DNA of 64,000 nucleotides, taken from Aridibacter sp965216195. Lineage in GTDB: Bacteria > Acidobacteriota > Blastocatellia > Pyrinomonadales > Pyrinomonadaceae. The DNA is taken from assembly GCA_965216195.1 (NCBI GenBank), contig OZ244151.1, positions 3,777,870-3,841,869 on the forward strand. Direction: 5' to 3'. Under the pieces are notes generated by a model. It saw nothing but the letters and a program-made list of their open reading frames with translations. It was not told the origin of the DNA and made no database searches. Below, piece after piece: positions 9,187 to 17,666 of this stretch; position 1 is the stretch's first letter, and each line of letters opens with the position of its first letter. A program made the position numbers and the translations under genes.

Positions 9187-9639
9187 ATGTTTTTTCTTGC
9201 TTTTTTAGAGTCGATTCAGCTTTTACCAGATGGTTCACTTCTGATTCACGTGGCGATGATTCTCGTGATGATTTGGATTTTGAATCGGACGTTTTTCCGG
9301 CCAATCAATCGTGTGATCGAAACGAGGGAAAAGAACAAGGGCGGACATTCCAGTGAGGCAAAGGAAATTCTTTCAGACGCTGAATCGAAAAAAACTGCCT
9401 ATTCGAAGGCTCTTCAGGAAGCTCGTACTGAAGGTTACGACTTAATTGAGAAGGAAAGAAATCAGGCGGTCAAGGATAAGCAGAATAGGGTCGAGGGCGC
9501 AAAAAATGAAGTTGCGCAAATGCTTGACACCGAACATTCGAATCTTGAGCAGCAGATTGCAGGAGCCAAGGAAGTAATCTCCTCTGAAGCTGAGAAGATG
9601 GCTGAGAAAATCAGCGCAAATATCCTACGTGGAAATTGA
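9187..9639 (+). CDS. atpF': ATP synthase F0 subunit b' (b-like stator)
   Basis: 150 residues. One N-terminal membrane helix (about 14-36, ending in WILNRTFFRPI) is followed by a long charged coiled coil, the layout of b-type stator subunits. Two different b-type genes in tandem mean a b/b' heterodimer probably links F1 to F0. This first one is the shorter and is called b' by analogy with cyanobacteria and others; which of the pair is b' is not certain. The gene is led by the promoter at 9079-9107. Confidence 0.85.
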   Translation: MFFLAFLESIQLLPDGSLLIHVAMILVMIWILNRTFFRPINRVIETREKNKGGHSSEAKEILSDAESKKTAYSKALQEARTEGYDLIEKERNQAVKDKQNRVEGAKNEVAQMLDTEHSNLEQQIAGAKEVISSEAEKMAEKISANILRGN

Positions 9640-9674
9640 TAGCGACAGAGAAACGCTAAGAACTGCAGATTAAT

Positions 9675-10262
9675 ATGTTAGCAATTTTTACCAATTTCGT
9701 TTTGCTTTTCGCCGAAGCTGCTGGAGCGGAACATAGCGAATCCACCTGGGGGAAGTTCGTTCATTTTTGGAACGAATATCTTAACTATCCGGGTTTTGAA
9801 GCTTGGCGATTTTTTAACTTGCTGGTTTTTGTTTTGATCGGAATCTATCTCTTGAGAAAACCTCTCAGCAACGCGTTTAAGGCAAAGCGAGAATTGATCC
9901 GCGCCGACCTGATAAAAGCAGAAGAGGAGCGGCAAGCGGCGATTACTGAGCTTACGGACGCAGAAGCGAAACTAGCCCAGCTCGATTTCGAAAAATCGGA
10001 CATTATAAACGGCGCGAAAGCAGAAGCTGAGGCTGAAAGGAAGCGAATTGCTGAGGAAGCCGAAAATGACATTAATCGTATGAAAGGGCAGGCTCAGAGC
10101 GAAATAACTCGCAAAACTCAGCAAGCGAATTTAAAGCTAAGACGATTTTCAGCCGAAGAGAGTATCAGGCGTGCGGAAGAGAGGATTAAGGAAGCTATGA
10201 ACGCTCAGAAGGATAGTGAGCTCGTAAGAGCTAACATTCAATCGATTGGAGGATTGAAATAA
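9675..10262 (+). CDS. atpF: ATP synthase F0 subunit b
   Basis: 195 residues. A short N-terminal segment precedes the membrane helix at about 40-62 (RFFNLLVFVLIGIYLLRKPL), then a long Ala/Glu/Lys-rich coiled coil of stator type. The extra N-terminal stretch, with a weak hydrophobic segment at 1-17, resembles b subunits with a leader. Its stop codon overlaps the atpH start (TAATG), showing tight coupling. Confidence 0.9.
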   Translation: MLAIFTNFVLLFAEAAGAEHSESTWGKFVHFWNEYLNYPGFEAWRFFNLLVFVLIGIYLLRKPLSNAFKAKRELIRADLIKAEEERQAAITELTDAEAKLAQLDFEKSDIINGAKAEAEAERKRIAEEAENDINRMKGQAQSEITRKTQQANLKLRRFSAEESIRRAEERIKEAMNAQKDSELVRANIQSIGGLK

Positions 10263-10807
10263 TGAGTGTTGAAACCATCGCGCGCAGATATGCAAGTGCT
10301 CTTGCAGATGTTGTTACCAATTCGGATGAGGTTGTGGCGGTACAATCAGAACTTAAGAGTTGGCAATCGATGCTTGACGAAAACGCGGAGTTGCGGAGCG
10401 CCTTTCATAATCCTGCGATTGCGCATAATAGCAAGGAAAGAGTTTTAGAAAGCCTGATAGAAAAATCAAAACCTTCCAAGACAACCGCCAATTTCCTCCG
10501 TGTTTTGCTCAAAAATAACCGACTCACGGAAATTGACACGATTAGTGAAAAACTGGATTCGGTTTTGGATGAAAGAGGCGGCGTTGTTTTAGCTAAGGTG
10601 ACGTCCGCACGCGAGCTTAGTGATTCGGAAAAAGAGGATTTGAAAGCGAATTTGGCGAAAGCCACTGGCGGAAAAGATATCAGATTGAGTTTTGAAATTG
10701 ATGAAAGCGTTATCGGTGGTGCGATTACAAGGGTCGGCTCGACCGTTTACGATGGTTCGGTAAGAACGCAGCTGGATTTATTAAGAGAACAGATGATTAA
10801 ATCGTAA
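10262..10807 (+). CDS. atpH: ATP synthase F1 subunit delta
   Basis: 181 residues, the usual size for the delta (OSCP) subunit that joins the stator to the top of the alpha-beta hexamer. The N-terminal half (ETIARRYASALADV) and the C-terminal motif (IGGAITRVGSTVYDGSVRTQ) match the family. It overlaps atpF by one base. Confidence 0.95.
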   Translation: MSVETIARRYASALADVVTNSDEVVAVQSELKSWQSMLDENAELRSAFHNPAIAHNSKERVLESLIEKSKPSKTTANFLRVLLKNNRLTEIDTISEKLDSVLDERGGVVLAKVTSARELSDSEKEDLKANLAKATGGKDIRLSFEIDESVIGGAITRVGSTVYDGSVRTQLDLLREQMIKS

Positions 10808-10815
10808 TACGTCTA

Positions 10816-10876
10816 ACGTAGTTCGCAATTCATAGATAGAAAGCGAATTACGAATAGCGTGAATTGCGAATTACGT
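10816..10876. repeat. 17-bp inverted repeat in the atpH-atpA gap
   Basis: Arms at 10816-10832 and 10860-10876 pair at 16 of 17 positions and are built of degenerate GCGAATT/ACGAATA-type words. The right arm ends 7 bp before the atpA ATG. It would form a strong hairpin in the mRNA across the atpA ribosome-binding region. Confidence 0.8.
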
Positions 10877-10883
10877 AAAAAAT

Positions 10884-12431
10884 ATGGATGCAATAAAAGC
10901 AAACGAAATAAACGAAATTATTCGTTCACAGATTGAGAATTTTGACGCTAGCATGACCGTCGACGAAGTTGGCTCGGTTATTAAAGTCGGTGACGGAATC
11001 GCCGAAATTTACGGCCTTGAAAAGGTCATGGCCGGGGAGCTTTTGGAGTTTCCGCACGACGTTCGCGGACTTGCGTTAAACCTTGAGGAAGACAAGGTTG
11101 GTGTCGTGCTTTTCGGAGATTTCCAGAAGATTAAAGAGGGCGATGAGGCCAAACGCTCCGGAAGGATCATGTCTGTTCCGGTAGGCGAAGCGTTGATTGG
11201 TCGTGTGGTTGATGCGCTTGGAAATCCGATTGATGGCGAGGGCGAGATCATTACGGATGACTACAATCCGATTGAGAAAATTGCTCCTGGAATTATTGAC
11301 CGTCAACCAGTAAGCGAACCGCTTCAAACTGGTTTGAAGGCGATTGACTCGATGGTTCCGATCGGGCGCGGACAGCGTGAGTTGATTATTGGAGACCGGC
11401 AGACGGGTAAAACAGCTGTCGCGATTGACACGATTATCAACCAAAAAGGAAAGGACGTAATTTGTGTTTACGTAGCGATTGGACAGAAGCGTTCGACAGT
11501 TGCGCAGGTCGTTGAAAAACTAAAAGAATACGGTGCGATGGATTATACGATCGTTGTTTCGGCGACGGCTTCTGACCCCGCGGCGATGCAGTATCTGGCA
11601 CCCTACACCGGCGTTGCAATCGGCGAATATTTCCGTGATAGTGGACGCCATGCTGTGACGATCTACGATGATCTTTCGAAACAAGCGGCCGCTTATCGCG
11701 AAATTTCGTTGCTTTTGAGAAGACCGCCTGGACGCGAAGCTTATCCGGGAGACGTATTTTACCTACACTCAAGATTGCTTGAGCGAGCAGCTAAAATGTC
11801 TGACGCGAGAGGCGGCGGGAGTTTAACCTCGCTTCCGATTATCGAAACCCAAGCTGGCGACATTTCCGCGTATATTCCGACAAATGTAATTTCGATTACT
11901 GACGGACAAATTTTCCTTGAAGCTGATTTGTTTAACTCCGGTATCCGTCCAGCGATTAACGTAGGTAATTCGGTATCGCGAGTGGGTGGTGCGGCGCAAG
12001 TTAAAGCAATGAAGCAAGTTGCAGGTACGTTGCGGATCGATTTGGCCCAGTATCGTGAGCTGGCAGCATTTGCTCAGTTTGGCTCTGATCTTGATAAATC
12101 AACGCAGGCGCAACTCGAACGCGGTGAGCGTTTGACCGAAATCTTGAAGCAGAAGCAATACAGTCCGATGGAAGTTGAAAACCAGGTGTTGATTATTTGG
12201 TCGGCAACCAACGGCTATGTAGACGATGTTGAGGTTGAGGATCTTGCGCGGTTTGAAACTGAATTGTTTGAATTTATGAGCAATTCTAACCCAGCGACTA
12301 TGCAGGGCCTTCGCGATAAGAAGAAAATTGACGACGATCTAACAGCCGAATTGAAGGAAGCAGTTGAAGATTTCAAAGCGACTCGTTGGAATAAAGATGA
12401 CGACGAAAAAGCAGCTGCAGCAGGCGCTTAG
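10884..12431 (+). CDS. atpA: ATP synthase F1 subunit alpha
   Basis: 515 residues. It has the alpha-subunit beta-barrel start (GSVIKVGDGIAEIYGL), the Walker A loop GDRQTGKTA (Lys176) and the signature VGNSVSRVGGAAQ. It forms the non-catalytic part of the F1 hexamer. The C-terminus carries a short Asp/Glu/Ala tail. It is preceded by a strong inverted repeat rather than a clear Shine-Dalgarno sequence. Confidence 0.97.
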   Translation: MDAIKANEINEIIRSQIENFDASMTVDEVGSVIKVGDGIAEIYGLEKVMAGELLEFPHDVRGLALNLEEDKVGVVLFGDFQKIKEGDEAKRSGRIMSVPVGEALIGRVVDALGNPIDGEGEIITDDYNPIEKIAPGIIDRQPVSEPLQTGLKAIDSMVPIGRGQRELIIGDRQTGKTAVAIDTIINQKGKDVICVYVAIGQKRSTVAQVVEKLKEYGAMDYTIVVSATASDPAAMQYLAPYTGVAIGEYFRDSGRHAVTIYDDLSKQAAAYREISLLLRRPPGREAYPGDVFYLHSRLLERAAKMSDARGGGSLTSLPIIETQAGDISAYIPTNVISITDGQIFLEADLFNSGIRPAINVGNSVSRVGGAAQVKAMKQVAGTLRIDLAQYRELAAFAQFGSDLDKSTQAQLERGERLTEILKQKQYSPMEVENQVLIIWSATNGYVDDVEVEDLARFETELFEFMSNSNPATMQGLRDKKKIDDDLTAELKEAVEDFKATRWNKDDDEKAAAAGA

Positions 12432-12549
12432 TTCTTTGATGACACGATTGTATCGCGGGCATGAATTCATTGTAGTATCCTGGAGTTTTTGTTTATACTT
12501 GTTAAAGAGTGTTTAACTCTCTCTAGAATAAACATAGCAGGATATAAAA

Positions 12550-12999
12550 ATGAAGAAAAAATGCTCACGATGCGGTTTAGTAAATTGGCAGGAAGCCGAA
12601 AAGTGTACTCGATGTAAAACTTCTTTATCAGGTAGTCCGGAAGTTGCACAAAGCGAAGAAAGTAAGCAGAAAACTAGCTGGGATAATATTCAATATTTGG
12701 TGATTGTTGGACTGGCGCTGCTAGGACTTGGATTACTGCGAGGCTTTGTTCGCAGCGGGATCCGAGACGCAGGATCGCGCGACATCGGACGTCGAGAAGC
12801 GGTCAGACGACAAGCTGGACCTGCAAAACCGGTTAAGGTGTGGACGAAAACGGGTACCTCGGATTCGCGGATTCGTGATCCGGAGAGGGAACGGAAAAGA
12901 AGACTTGAGCGAGAACGGGATTTGGAAAAGATGTTTAGGGATTTGAACCGGGATAGCAAGGCTTCGAAAGAAACACCAAAACGAGAAAATCTGCAATAG
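12550..12999 (+). CDS. Zinc-ribbon single-pass membrane protein inside the ATP synthase cluster
   Basis: 149 residues, not a known ATP synthase subunit. The N-terminus is a RanBP2-like zinc knuckle (Cys5, Cys8, Cys19, Cys22 with Asn12/Trp13). A single hydrophobic segment follows at about 47-64, then a long Arg-rich, highly charged region including ERERKRRLERERDLEK, likely helical. It sits between atpA (118 bp upstream) and atpG (102 bp downstream), same strand. An insertion or a lineage-specific accessory gene are both possible; function is unknown. Confidence 0.7.
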   Translation: MKKKCSRCGLVNWQEAEKCTRCKTSLSGSPEVAQSEESKQKTSWDNIQYLVIVGLALLGLGLLRGFVRSGIRDAGSRDIGRREAVRRQAGPAKPVKVWTKTGTSDSRIRDPERERKRRLERERDLEKMFRDLNRDSKASKETPKRENLQ

Positions 13000-13101
13000 G
13001 TCATTCGCTTAAGAAAGCAGATTGAAACAAACGATAGTTGTTGGGGCTTTGCGAAACCCCTCAAGTTGGCTATTCGAAAAGAAGAGTAATTACCAGGAAT
13101 T

Positions 13102-13983
13102 ATGGCAAGTCTTATTGATATGAGACGGCGGATTAAATCCGTCAAAAACACTCAGCAATTGACCAAAGCAATGAAGATGGTTGCTGCGGCGAAGCTGAAA
13201 CGTGCTCAGGATAGCGTAACGGCCGCGCGCCCATACGCCGTAAAGATGGGAGAAGTTCTTGGCGGATTGAGCGCAAAGGTTGCCGGCGAGTTTTCGCATC
13301 CGCTTTTAGACGAACGCGGAGACGAGAATTATTTGATCGTTTTGGTTACAGCTGATAAAGGTTTGTGTGGTGGGTTTAATGCCAACTTATTTAAGGTGAC
13401 TACAAACTTTCTTAATGAAAACGATGGAAAATCAGTGAATATGATGCCGGTTGGTCGTAAAGGCCGGGACTTTTTTAAGCGTCGCAACATCGAGTTTGTC
13501 GAAGAATATCTGGGCTTGACTGGAACCGGTAAAGCTGAGATATCTGATGCAAGGCAGATAGCCGAAGATATTATTAAGACCTTCGTTGAAGACGAGGATA
13601 TTGATAAGGTTTTTTTGGTGTTTACTGAGTTTAAAACTGTCATTTCTCAGAAGGTGAAACTAGAGCAATTGCTTCCGATCCCGCGGATTGAAAGTGATCA
13701 AGAGGGTGAGGAAGAAGCTGGTGAGGAAGCCGAATACATTTATGAGCAGCCGCCGGCGGAGATTTTTGGAAAGCTGCTTCCTAAGCAGGTCGAAACACAA
13801 GTTTATCGGGCGATGCTTGAGTCTGTAGCCTCTGAACAAGGTTCGCGTATGACGGCGATGGATGCGGCTTCGAAAAACGCCGGTGAATTGATCGACACCC
13901 TGACGCTGAATATGAACAGAATTCGCCAGGCAGGAATTACAAACGAAATCATCGAGGTTGTTTCGGGCGCTGCTGCGCAGTAA
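13102..13983 (+). CDS. atpG: ATP synthase F1 subunit gamma
   Basis: 293 residues. The family start (SLIDMRRRIKSVKNTQQLTKAMKM is the conserved N-terminal helix, residues 3-26) and the C-terminal helix (MDAASKNAGELIDTLTLNMN) are both present; they form the rotating central shaft. Between about residues 197 and 215 there is an acidic insert rich in Glu and Gly. A terminator-like structure follows directly, so the cluster ends here without atpD or atpC. Confidence 0.95.
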   Translation: MASLIDMRRRIKSVKNTQQLTKAMKMVAAAKLKRAQDSVTAARPYAVKMGEVLGGLSAKVAGEFSHPLLDERGDENYLIVLVTADKGLCGGFNANLFKVTTNFLNENDGKSVNMMPVGRKGRDFFKRRNIEFVEEYLGLTGTGKAEISDARQIAEDIIKTFVEDEDIDKVFLVFTEFKTVISQKVKLEQLLPIPRIESDQEGEEEAGEEAEYIYEQPPAEIFGKLLPKQVETQVYRAMLESVASEQGSRMTAMDAASKNAGELIDTLTLNMNRIRQAGITNEIIEVVSGAAAQ

Positions 13984-13989
13984 ACAATT

Positions 13990-14043
13990 GAAAACAGAAT
14001 ATTTATAAAGGCACGATCGGAAGGTCGTGTCTTTCCTGTTTTC
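13990..14043 (+). terminator. Probable terminator after atpG
   Basis: A nested hairpin: outer arms GAAAACAG (13990-13997) and CTGTTTTC (14036-14043) pair perfectly, and an inner GGCACGA/TCGTGTC stem closes the loop. It lies 6 bp after the atpG stop. The T-run after it is short. Confidence 0.65.
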
Positions 14044-14125
14044 AAAATAAAAGTGTTGAAATCAAACCCGATTTTAGATATGCTTTGCTTGCTTTTCAAT
14101 TGTTTACAAGATTAAGGAGGAATTC

Positions 14126-14380
14126 ATGGAGTATTTGGGTTTTGGAGCTGTGGGTCTGGGCTTTCTACTTGCTCTCATTGGTTGGATTTGGTTGATTGTC
14201 ACTGGGTTTAAGGTAGGCGGCGCGCTTTGGGGTATCTTGAATATATTCTTTCAGCCGATAACGGGTCTAATTTTTTGCATAATGCACAAGACAGGGTGGG
14301 CGGCACTCGCTCTTTTAATTATTGGGCTAATATTGGAAGGAATTGGACTGGTACCGATCATGATGCAGAATTATGGATAA
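14126..14380 (+). CDS. Small integral membrane protein
   Basis: 84 residues with a good AAGGAGG ribosome-binding site 6 bp upstream of the ATG. It consists of two to three hydrophobic segments (about 5-27, 31-50 and 57-77) separated by Gly/Lys turns. No motif or family was recognised. It precedes the VanZ-like gene by 15 bp and may be cotranscribed with it. Confidence 0.75.
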   Translation: MEYLGFGAVGLGFLLALIGWIWLIVTGFKVGGALWGILNIFFQPITGLIFCIMHKTGWAALALLIIGLILEGIGLVPIMMQNYG

Positions 14381-14395
14381 ATTTTTTCCGCAATA

Positions 14396-14863
14396 ATGAA
14401 TTTAAGGTCTGATTCTTTTATAAAACGGCACACGCGATTGTTTCGGTATGTGCCGTTTTTCTTATGGATCGGATTAATTTTTTACAATTCGACGTCAATG
14501 GCAGCAATGTCTGAAACTTCAAGGTTTGTCCGTCCTCTGCTTGAGTTTTTTTTCCCGAGTGCGTCTGATGAAACGCTTGCCTTTTATCATTCATACATTC
14601 GGAAATCGGCGCACTTGTTTGAATACGGAATACTTGCCTTTTTTGCCGCACGACTCTTTTGGAGTTCGAGTCGGGAGTATTTAGCGAAAAAATGGGTCGT
14701 TGTTTCTCTCCTCGCGGTTATCGCGATCGCCTGTGCTGACGAACTTAACCAGGGTTTCAATCCTACTCGAACGGGTTCTGTGTACGACGTAGCGATAGAT
14801 ACATTTGGCGGAGTGATAATGTTAAGTTTTCTCGTGGTCTATAAAAGATTTCGAAATAATTGA
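14396..14863 (+). CDS. VanZ-like family membrane protein
   Basis: 155 residues. The pattern FLWIGLIFYNSTS near the N-terminus, HLFEYGILAFFAARL, the ADELNQGFNPTRTGSVYD segment and the closing DTFGGVIML are characteristic of the VanZ-like family. Four membrane helices are expected. Members are associated with teicoplanin resistance in enterococci, but most bacterial copies have unknown function. It sits 15 bp after the small membrane gene. Confidence 0.85.
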   Translation: MNLRSDSFIKRHTRLFRYVPFFLWIGLIFYNSTSMAAMSETSRFVRPLLEFFFPSASDETLAFYHSYIRKSAHLFEYGILAFFAARLFWSSSREYLAKKWVVVSLLAVIAIACADELNQGFNPTRTGSVYDVAIDTFGGVIMLSFLVVYKRFRNN

Positions 14864-14889
14864 AAACATAGTGCTTGTTCGCATATAAT
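14860..14889 (+). promoter_or_regulatory. Promoter of the SPFH-domain gene
   Basis: TTGAAA, an 18-bp spacer and a consensus TATAAT, about 120 bp upstream of the SPFH gene start. The leader contains a good GAAGGAGA ribosome-binding site. Confidence 0.6.
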
Positions 14890-15010
14890 CAAGGTTTAAG
14901 ATTGAAATACTTGGTATCAATATAAGAGGCGATCAAACGCCCAAAGCGTCCAATTTGCGAACTTTCACAGATCGGTTTTCGTTTTATTAACAGAAGGAGA
15001 TTAGAAAAAA

Positions 15011-16180
15011 ATGGGTATTGTAGACAAGATTAAAAGTGAAGCACTAAATCAGTTTATTGAGGTTATCGAGTGGCTCGATGATTCTCAAGACACGATTCTT
15101 TATAGATTTCCGGTTGCCGGACAGGAAATCAAAAATGGTGCGCAGCTTATAGTTCGCGAATCGCAAGCGGCAGTTTTTGTTCATGAAGGACAGGTCGGCG
15201 ATGTTTTTGGTCCCGGAAAGTACACGATCGATGGTGGAAACACGCCTATTCTTACGAAACTTGGTGCTTGGGCGCATGGGTTTAATTCGCCTTTTAAATC
15301 AGAAGTTTATTTTGTAAACACAAAACAATTTACCGATATGAAGTGGGGGACATCGAATCCGATCATGCTTCGTGATGATGATTTTGGGGTCGTACGCCTC
15401 AGAGCGTTTGGCGCTTATTCGCTTCGCGTTGCGGATCCATCGACGTTTATTAAAGAAGTTGCTGGCACCAACGCCCATTTTGAAACGGAGGATATAGATG
15501 TTCAGCTAAAACGCTCGATCGTTACTGAATTTAGTGACGCGATTGGCGAGATGAAAATTCCCGCGCTTGATTTGGCGGCTCAATACAAAGAGATCGGCGA
15601 TGCAATTCGTGGAAAGATTAACCAAGATTTTGCGGCATATGGTCTTGAGGTAACGAAATTTTACGTCGAAAACGTAAGCGTTCCGAAAGAGGTTGAGGAG
15701 GCGCTGGATAAGCGTGCTTCGATGGGAGTACTTGGTGACGTAAATAAATATGCGCAGTTTCAGGCTGCAGATGCGATGCGCGATGCCGCCCAAAATGAAG
15801 GAGGCGGAGCGGGCTTGGGGGCTGGTCTCGGAGCTGGATTTGCTGTTGGAAACCAAATGGTTAACGCTTTTGGCGGACAAGGTCAGCAGGGTCAGGCTCA
15901 AGGCGGCGGTCAGGGCGGTCAAACGGTCGCTTGTCCGGCTTGCAGCGTGCAAAATACCGTTGGCGCGAAATTCTGTGCAGAATGTGGCGGTAAAATGGAA
16001 GTGGAAAAAGTGCCGTGTGTAAAATGTGGTGCTGATCTTCGCGAAGGAGCAAAATTCTGCTCGGAATGTGGCTCGAAACAAGAGAAAATGAAATGTACGG
16101 GCTGCGAAGCTGAGCTTGCCCCGGGCGCAAAATTCTGTGCTGAGTGCGGAACAAAAGCCGAAGAGCCGAAAGAAGAATAA
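15011..16180 (+). CDS. SPFH-domain protein, YdjI/virion-core type, with three C-terminal zinc ribbons
   Basis: 389 residues. The first ~260 residues match the YdjI-like SPFH (band-7-related) family: DTILYRFP, ESQAAVFVHEGQ, GPGKYTIDGGNTPIL. A Gly-rich linker (about 262-303) follows. The C-terminus holds three double-CxxC zinc ribbons (CPAC/CAEC, CVKC/CSEC, CTGC/CAEC). In Bacillus the relative YdjI works with YdjG/YdjH near membranes, possibly in membrane stress; that is family knowledge only. Promoter and terminator flank the gene, so it is probably monocistronic. Confidence 0.88.
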   Translation: MGIVDKIKSEALNQFIEVIEWLDDSQDTILYRFPVAGQEIKNGAQLIVRESQAAVFVHEGQVGDVFGPGKYTIDGGNTPILTKLGAWAHGFNSPFKSEVYFVNTKQFTDMKWGTSNPIMLRDDDFGVVRLRAFGAYSLRVADPSTFIKEVAGTNAHFETEDIDVQLKRSIVTEFSDAIGEMKIPALDLAAQYKEIGDAIRGKINQDFAAYGLEVTKFYVENVSVPKEVEEALDKRASMGVLGDVNKYAQFQAADAMRDAAQNEGGGAGLGAGLGAGFAVGNQMVNAFGGQGQQGQAQGGGQGGQTVACPACSVQNTVGAKFCAECGGKMEVEKVPCVKCGADLREGAKFCSECGSKQEKMKCTGCEAELAPGAKFCAECGTKAEEPKEE

Positions 16181-16204
16181 TTTCTCGCAGATTTGTTTTT
16201 TCGC

Positions 16205-16233
16205 GGGCAGGTCTTGTGCCTGCCCATTTTATT
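16205..16233 (+). terminator. Probable terminator of the SPFH gene
   Basis: Perfect 7-bp GGGCAGG/CCTGCCC stem with a 7-base loop, followed by ATTTTATT. It lies 24 bp downstream of the stop. Confidence 0.65.
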
Positions 16234-16274
16234 GGTTACTTTAGTTTTTGATTTAGAAGAGTTGGAGAAAAAAC

Positions 16275-16454
16275 ATGCCGATTAGTCCGGAACTTTTAGA
16301 GATTTTAAGGTGTCCCAAGTGTAAGTCTGAGGTAAAACTCAAGGAAGATGAAAGCGGATTGAAATGCCAAAATGCCGAATGCAAACTTCTTTACCCGATC
16401 CGCGATGAGATTCCCGTAATGCTCGTCGATGAAGCCACCGTTGAAAATGGATAA
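16275..16454 (+). CDS. Trm112-like zinc-binding protein
   Basis: 59 residues, starting at ATG 16275 after GGAGAAAAAAC. The pattern PELLEILRCPKCKSEV, a second Cys pair (Cys31, Cys36), LLYPIRDEIPVML and an acidic end are diagnostic of the bacterial Trm112/YcaR family. These small proteins bind and stabilise methyltransferases or act as zinc-ribbon partners. The family often sits beside lipopolysaccharide genes, and here it is followed by a glycosyltransferase of heptosyltransferase type. Confidence 0.9.
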   Translation: MPISPELLEILRCPKCKSEVKLKEDESGLKCQNAECKLLYPIRDEIPVMLVDEATVENG

Positions 16455-16486
16455 CGGATAACTGTTAGTCGATAATATCCGTTATC
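16450..16486. repeat. 11-bp perfect inverted repeat before the glycosyltransferase start
   Basis: Arms 16450-16460 (GATAACGGATA) and 16476-16486 (TATCCGTTATC). The left arm reads as two tandem heptamers, GATAACG and GATAACT. The right arm ends 4 bp before the ATG at 16491 and the left arm overlaps the stop of the Trm112-like gene. Confidence 0.85.
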
Positions 16487-16490
16487 AAAT

Positions 16491-17555
16491 ATGCCCGCGA
16501 TTGATTGGAAACATGTACGGAAAATTCTTGTTGTAAAGCTGCGGTCGATTGGCGACACAGTTCTCACCACTCCCTCTTTGATTGCTCTCAGAGATTTTCT
16601 TCCCGATGCTCAAATTGATATTTTGCTCGAAGACTGGGTAGCGCCGGTTTTAGACGGATTTGAATCCGTTGATAACGTTCTTCGAGTTTCAAAAAACCAC
16701 AAAGAGCGCCTTCGAGTCGCACAAAAAATCCGAAAAGAAAAATACGATGTTGCGCTTAACCTACATGGCGGGACGACCGCGACATTTTTTGTAAGAGCGA
16801 GCGGTGCAAAACACCGGGTTGGTTATTCGAGCTATCAATTTTCGTTTCTTTACAATCATCGCCTCGCCTCTGCCGCTGATTTTTGGAAAAAGGAGGTCAC
16901 GCATTCGGCTGAGCAGCAAATGGCGCTCTTAGGTTTTGTTGGTGTGCCCGTAAGCGAAAAACAGAAAACCCGTTTGAGTGTTACGGAAACGTCTCTTGAA
17001 TCATTAAATGAAAAGATCAATGGCGATCCCTTGAAGTCAAAAATCGCTTTGATTCATCCGGTTGCAGCCTTTGATACCAAACAATGGGCGACGGAAAAAT
17101 TCGCGGAAGTTGCCGACCATTTAGCTAGGAAAGGATTCAAGATTTTTGCCGTTGCAACCAAAACTGAGCGGGATGTATTAGAAAGCCTGGTCAGATTTAC
17201 AAAAGCACCGGTAATCATTTTTGACGATTTAACTCTTCCGGAAATTACTGCGCTTGCTTCAAAATCTACACTTTTTGTCGGAAATGATTCCGGGATTGCC
17301 CACATTGCTGCGGCGGTTGGAACTCCGAGCGTTGTGGTTTTTGGTTCTTCAAACCGCAATCACTGGAGCCCCTGGACGGATGCTCGAAATGAGATGGTTT
17401 TTGAGGAGTTTCAGTGCCAGCCATGTGCGGGATATACATGCGCAGAATTTGACGAACCAAAGTGTATTTTAAGCGTAAAAAGCCCGAAAGTAGTTGAAGC
17501 GGTTGAAAGGGTTTTACCTGGGGGAAGCTTGAGGGCAAATATAGGAAACGTTTGA
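16491..17555 (+). CDS. Glycosyltransferase family 9 (heptosyltransferase-like)
   Basis: 354 residues. Family 9 enzymes add heptose to the lipopolysaccharide core from ADP-heptose on the cytoplasmic side. Visible motifs are KILVVKLRSIGDTVLTTP at the N-terminus, the ALIHP segment, VGNDSGIAHIAAAVGTPSV for donor binding and the FGSSNRNHWSPW segment near the C-terminus. The sugar specificity cannot be read from sequence. It begins 36 bp after the Trm112-like gene. Confidence 0.88.
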   Translation: MPAIDWKHVRKILVVKLRSIGDTVLTTPSLIALRDFLPDAQIDILLEDWVAPVLDGFESVDNVLRVSKNHKERLRVAQKIRKEKYDVALNLHGGTTATFFVRASGAKHRVGYSSYQFSFLYNHRLASAADFWKKEVTHSAEQQMALLGFVGVPVSEKQKTRLSVTETSLESLNEKINGDPLKSKIALIHPVAAFDTKQWATEKFAEVADHLARKGFKIFAVATKTERDVLESLVRFTKAPVIIFDDLTLPEITALASKSTLFVGNDSGIAHIAAAVGTPSVVVFGSSNRNHWSPWTDARNEMVFEEFQCQPCAGYTCAEFDEPKCILSVKSPKVVEAVERVLPGGSLRANIGNV

Positions 17556-17666
17556 AGTGCGGAAGCTCTCTAACTCCCAGTTCAATTTGCCGAAAATTGA
17601 TGGCTGAGCCCTCAAAGCAACTGTGCCAACAAGTCGGAAAGTCAGAGACTTTCAGGAGCGTTAGAA

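Noticed and set aside
9187..13983. Searched for atpD, atpC, atpB and atpE around the cluster
   Set aside because: None was found in the window, so they must lie elsewhere in the genome.
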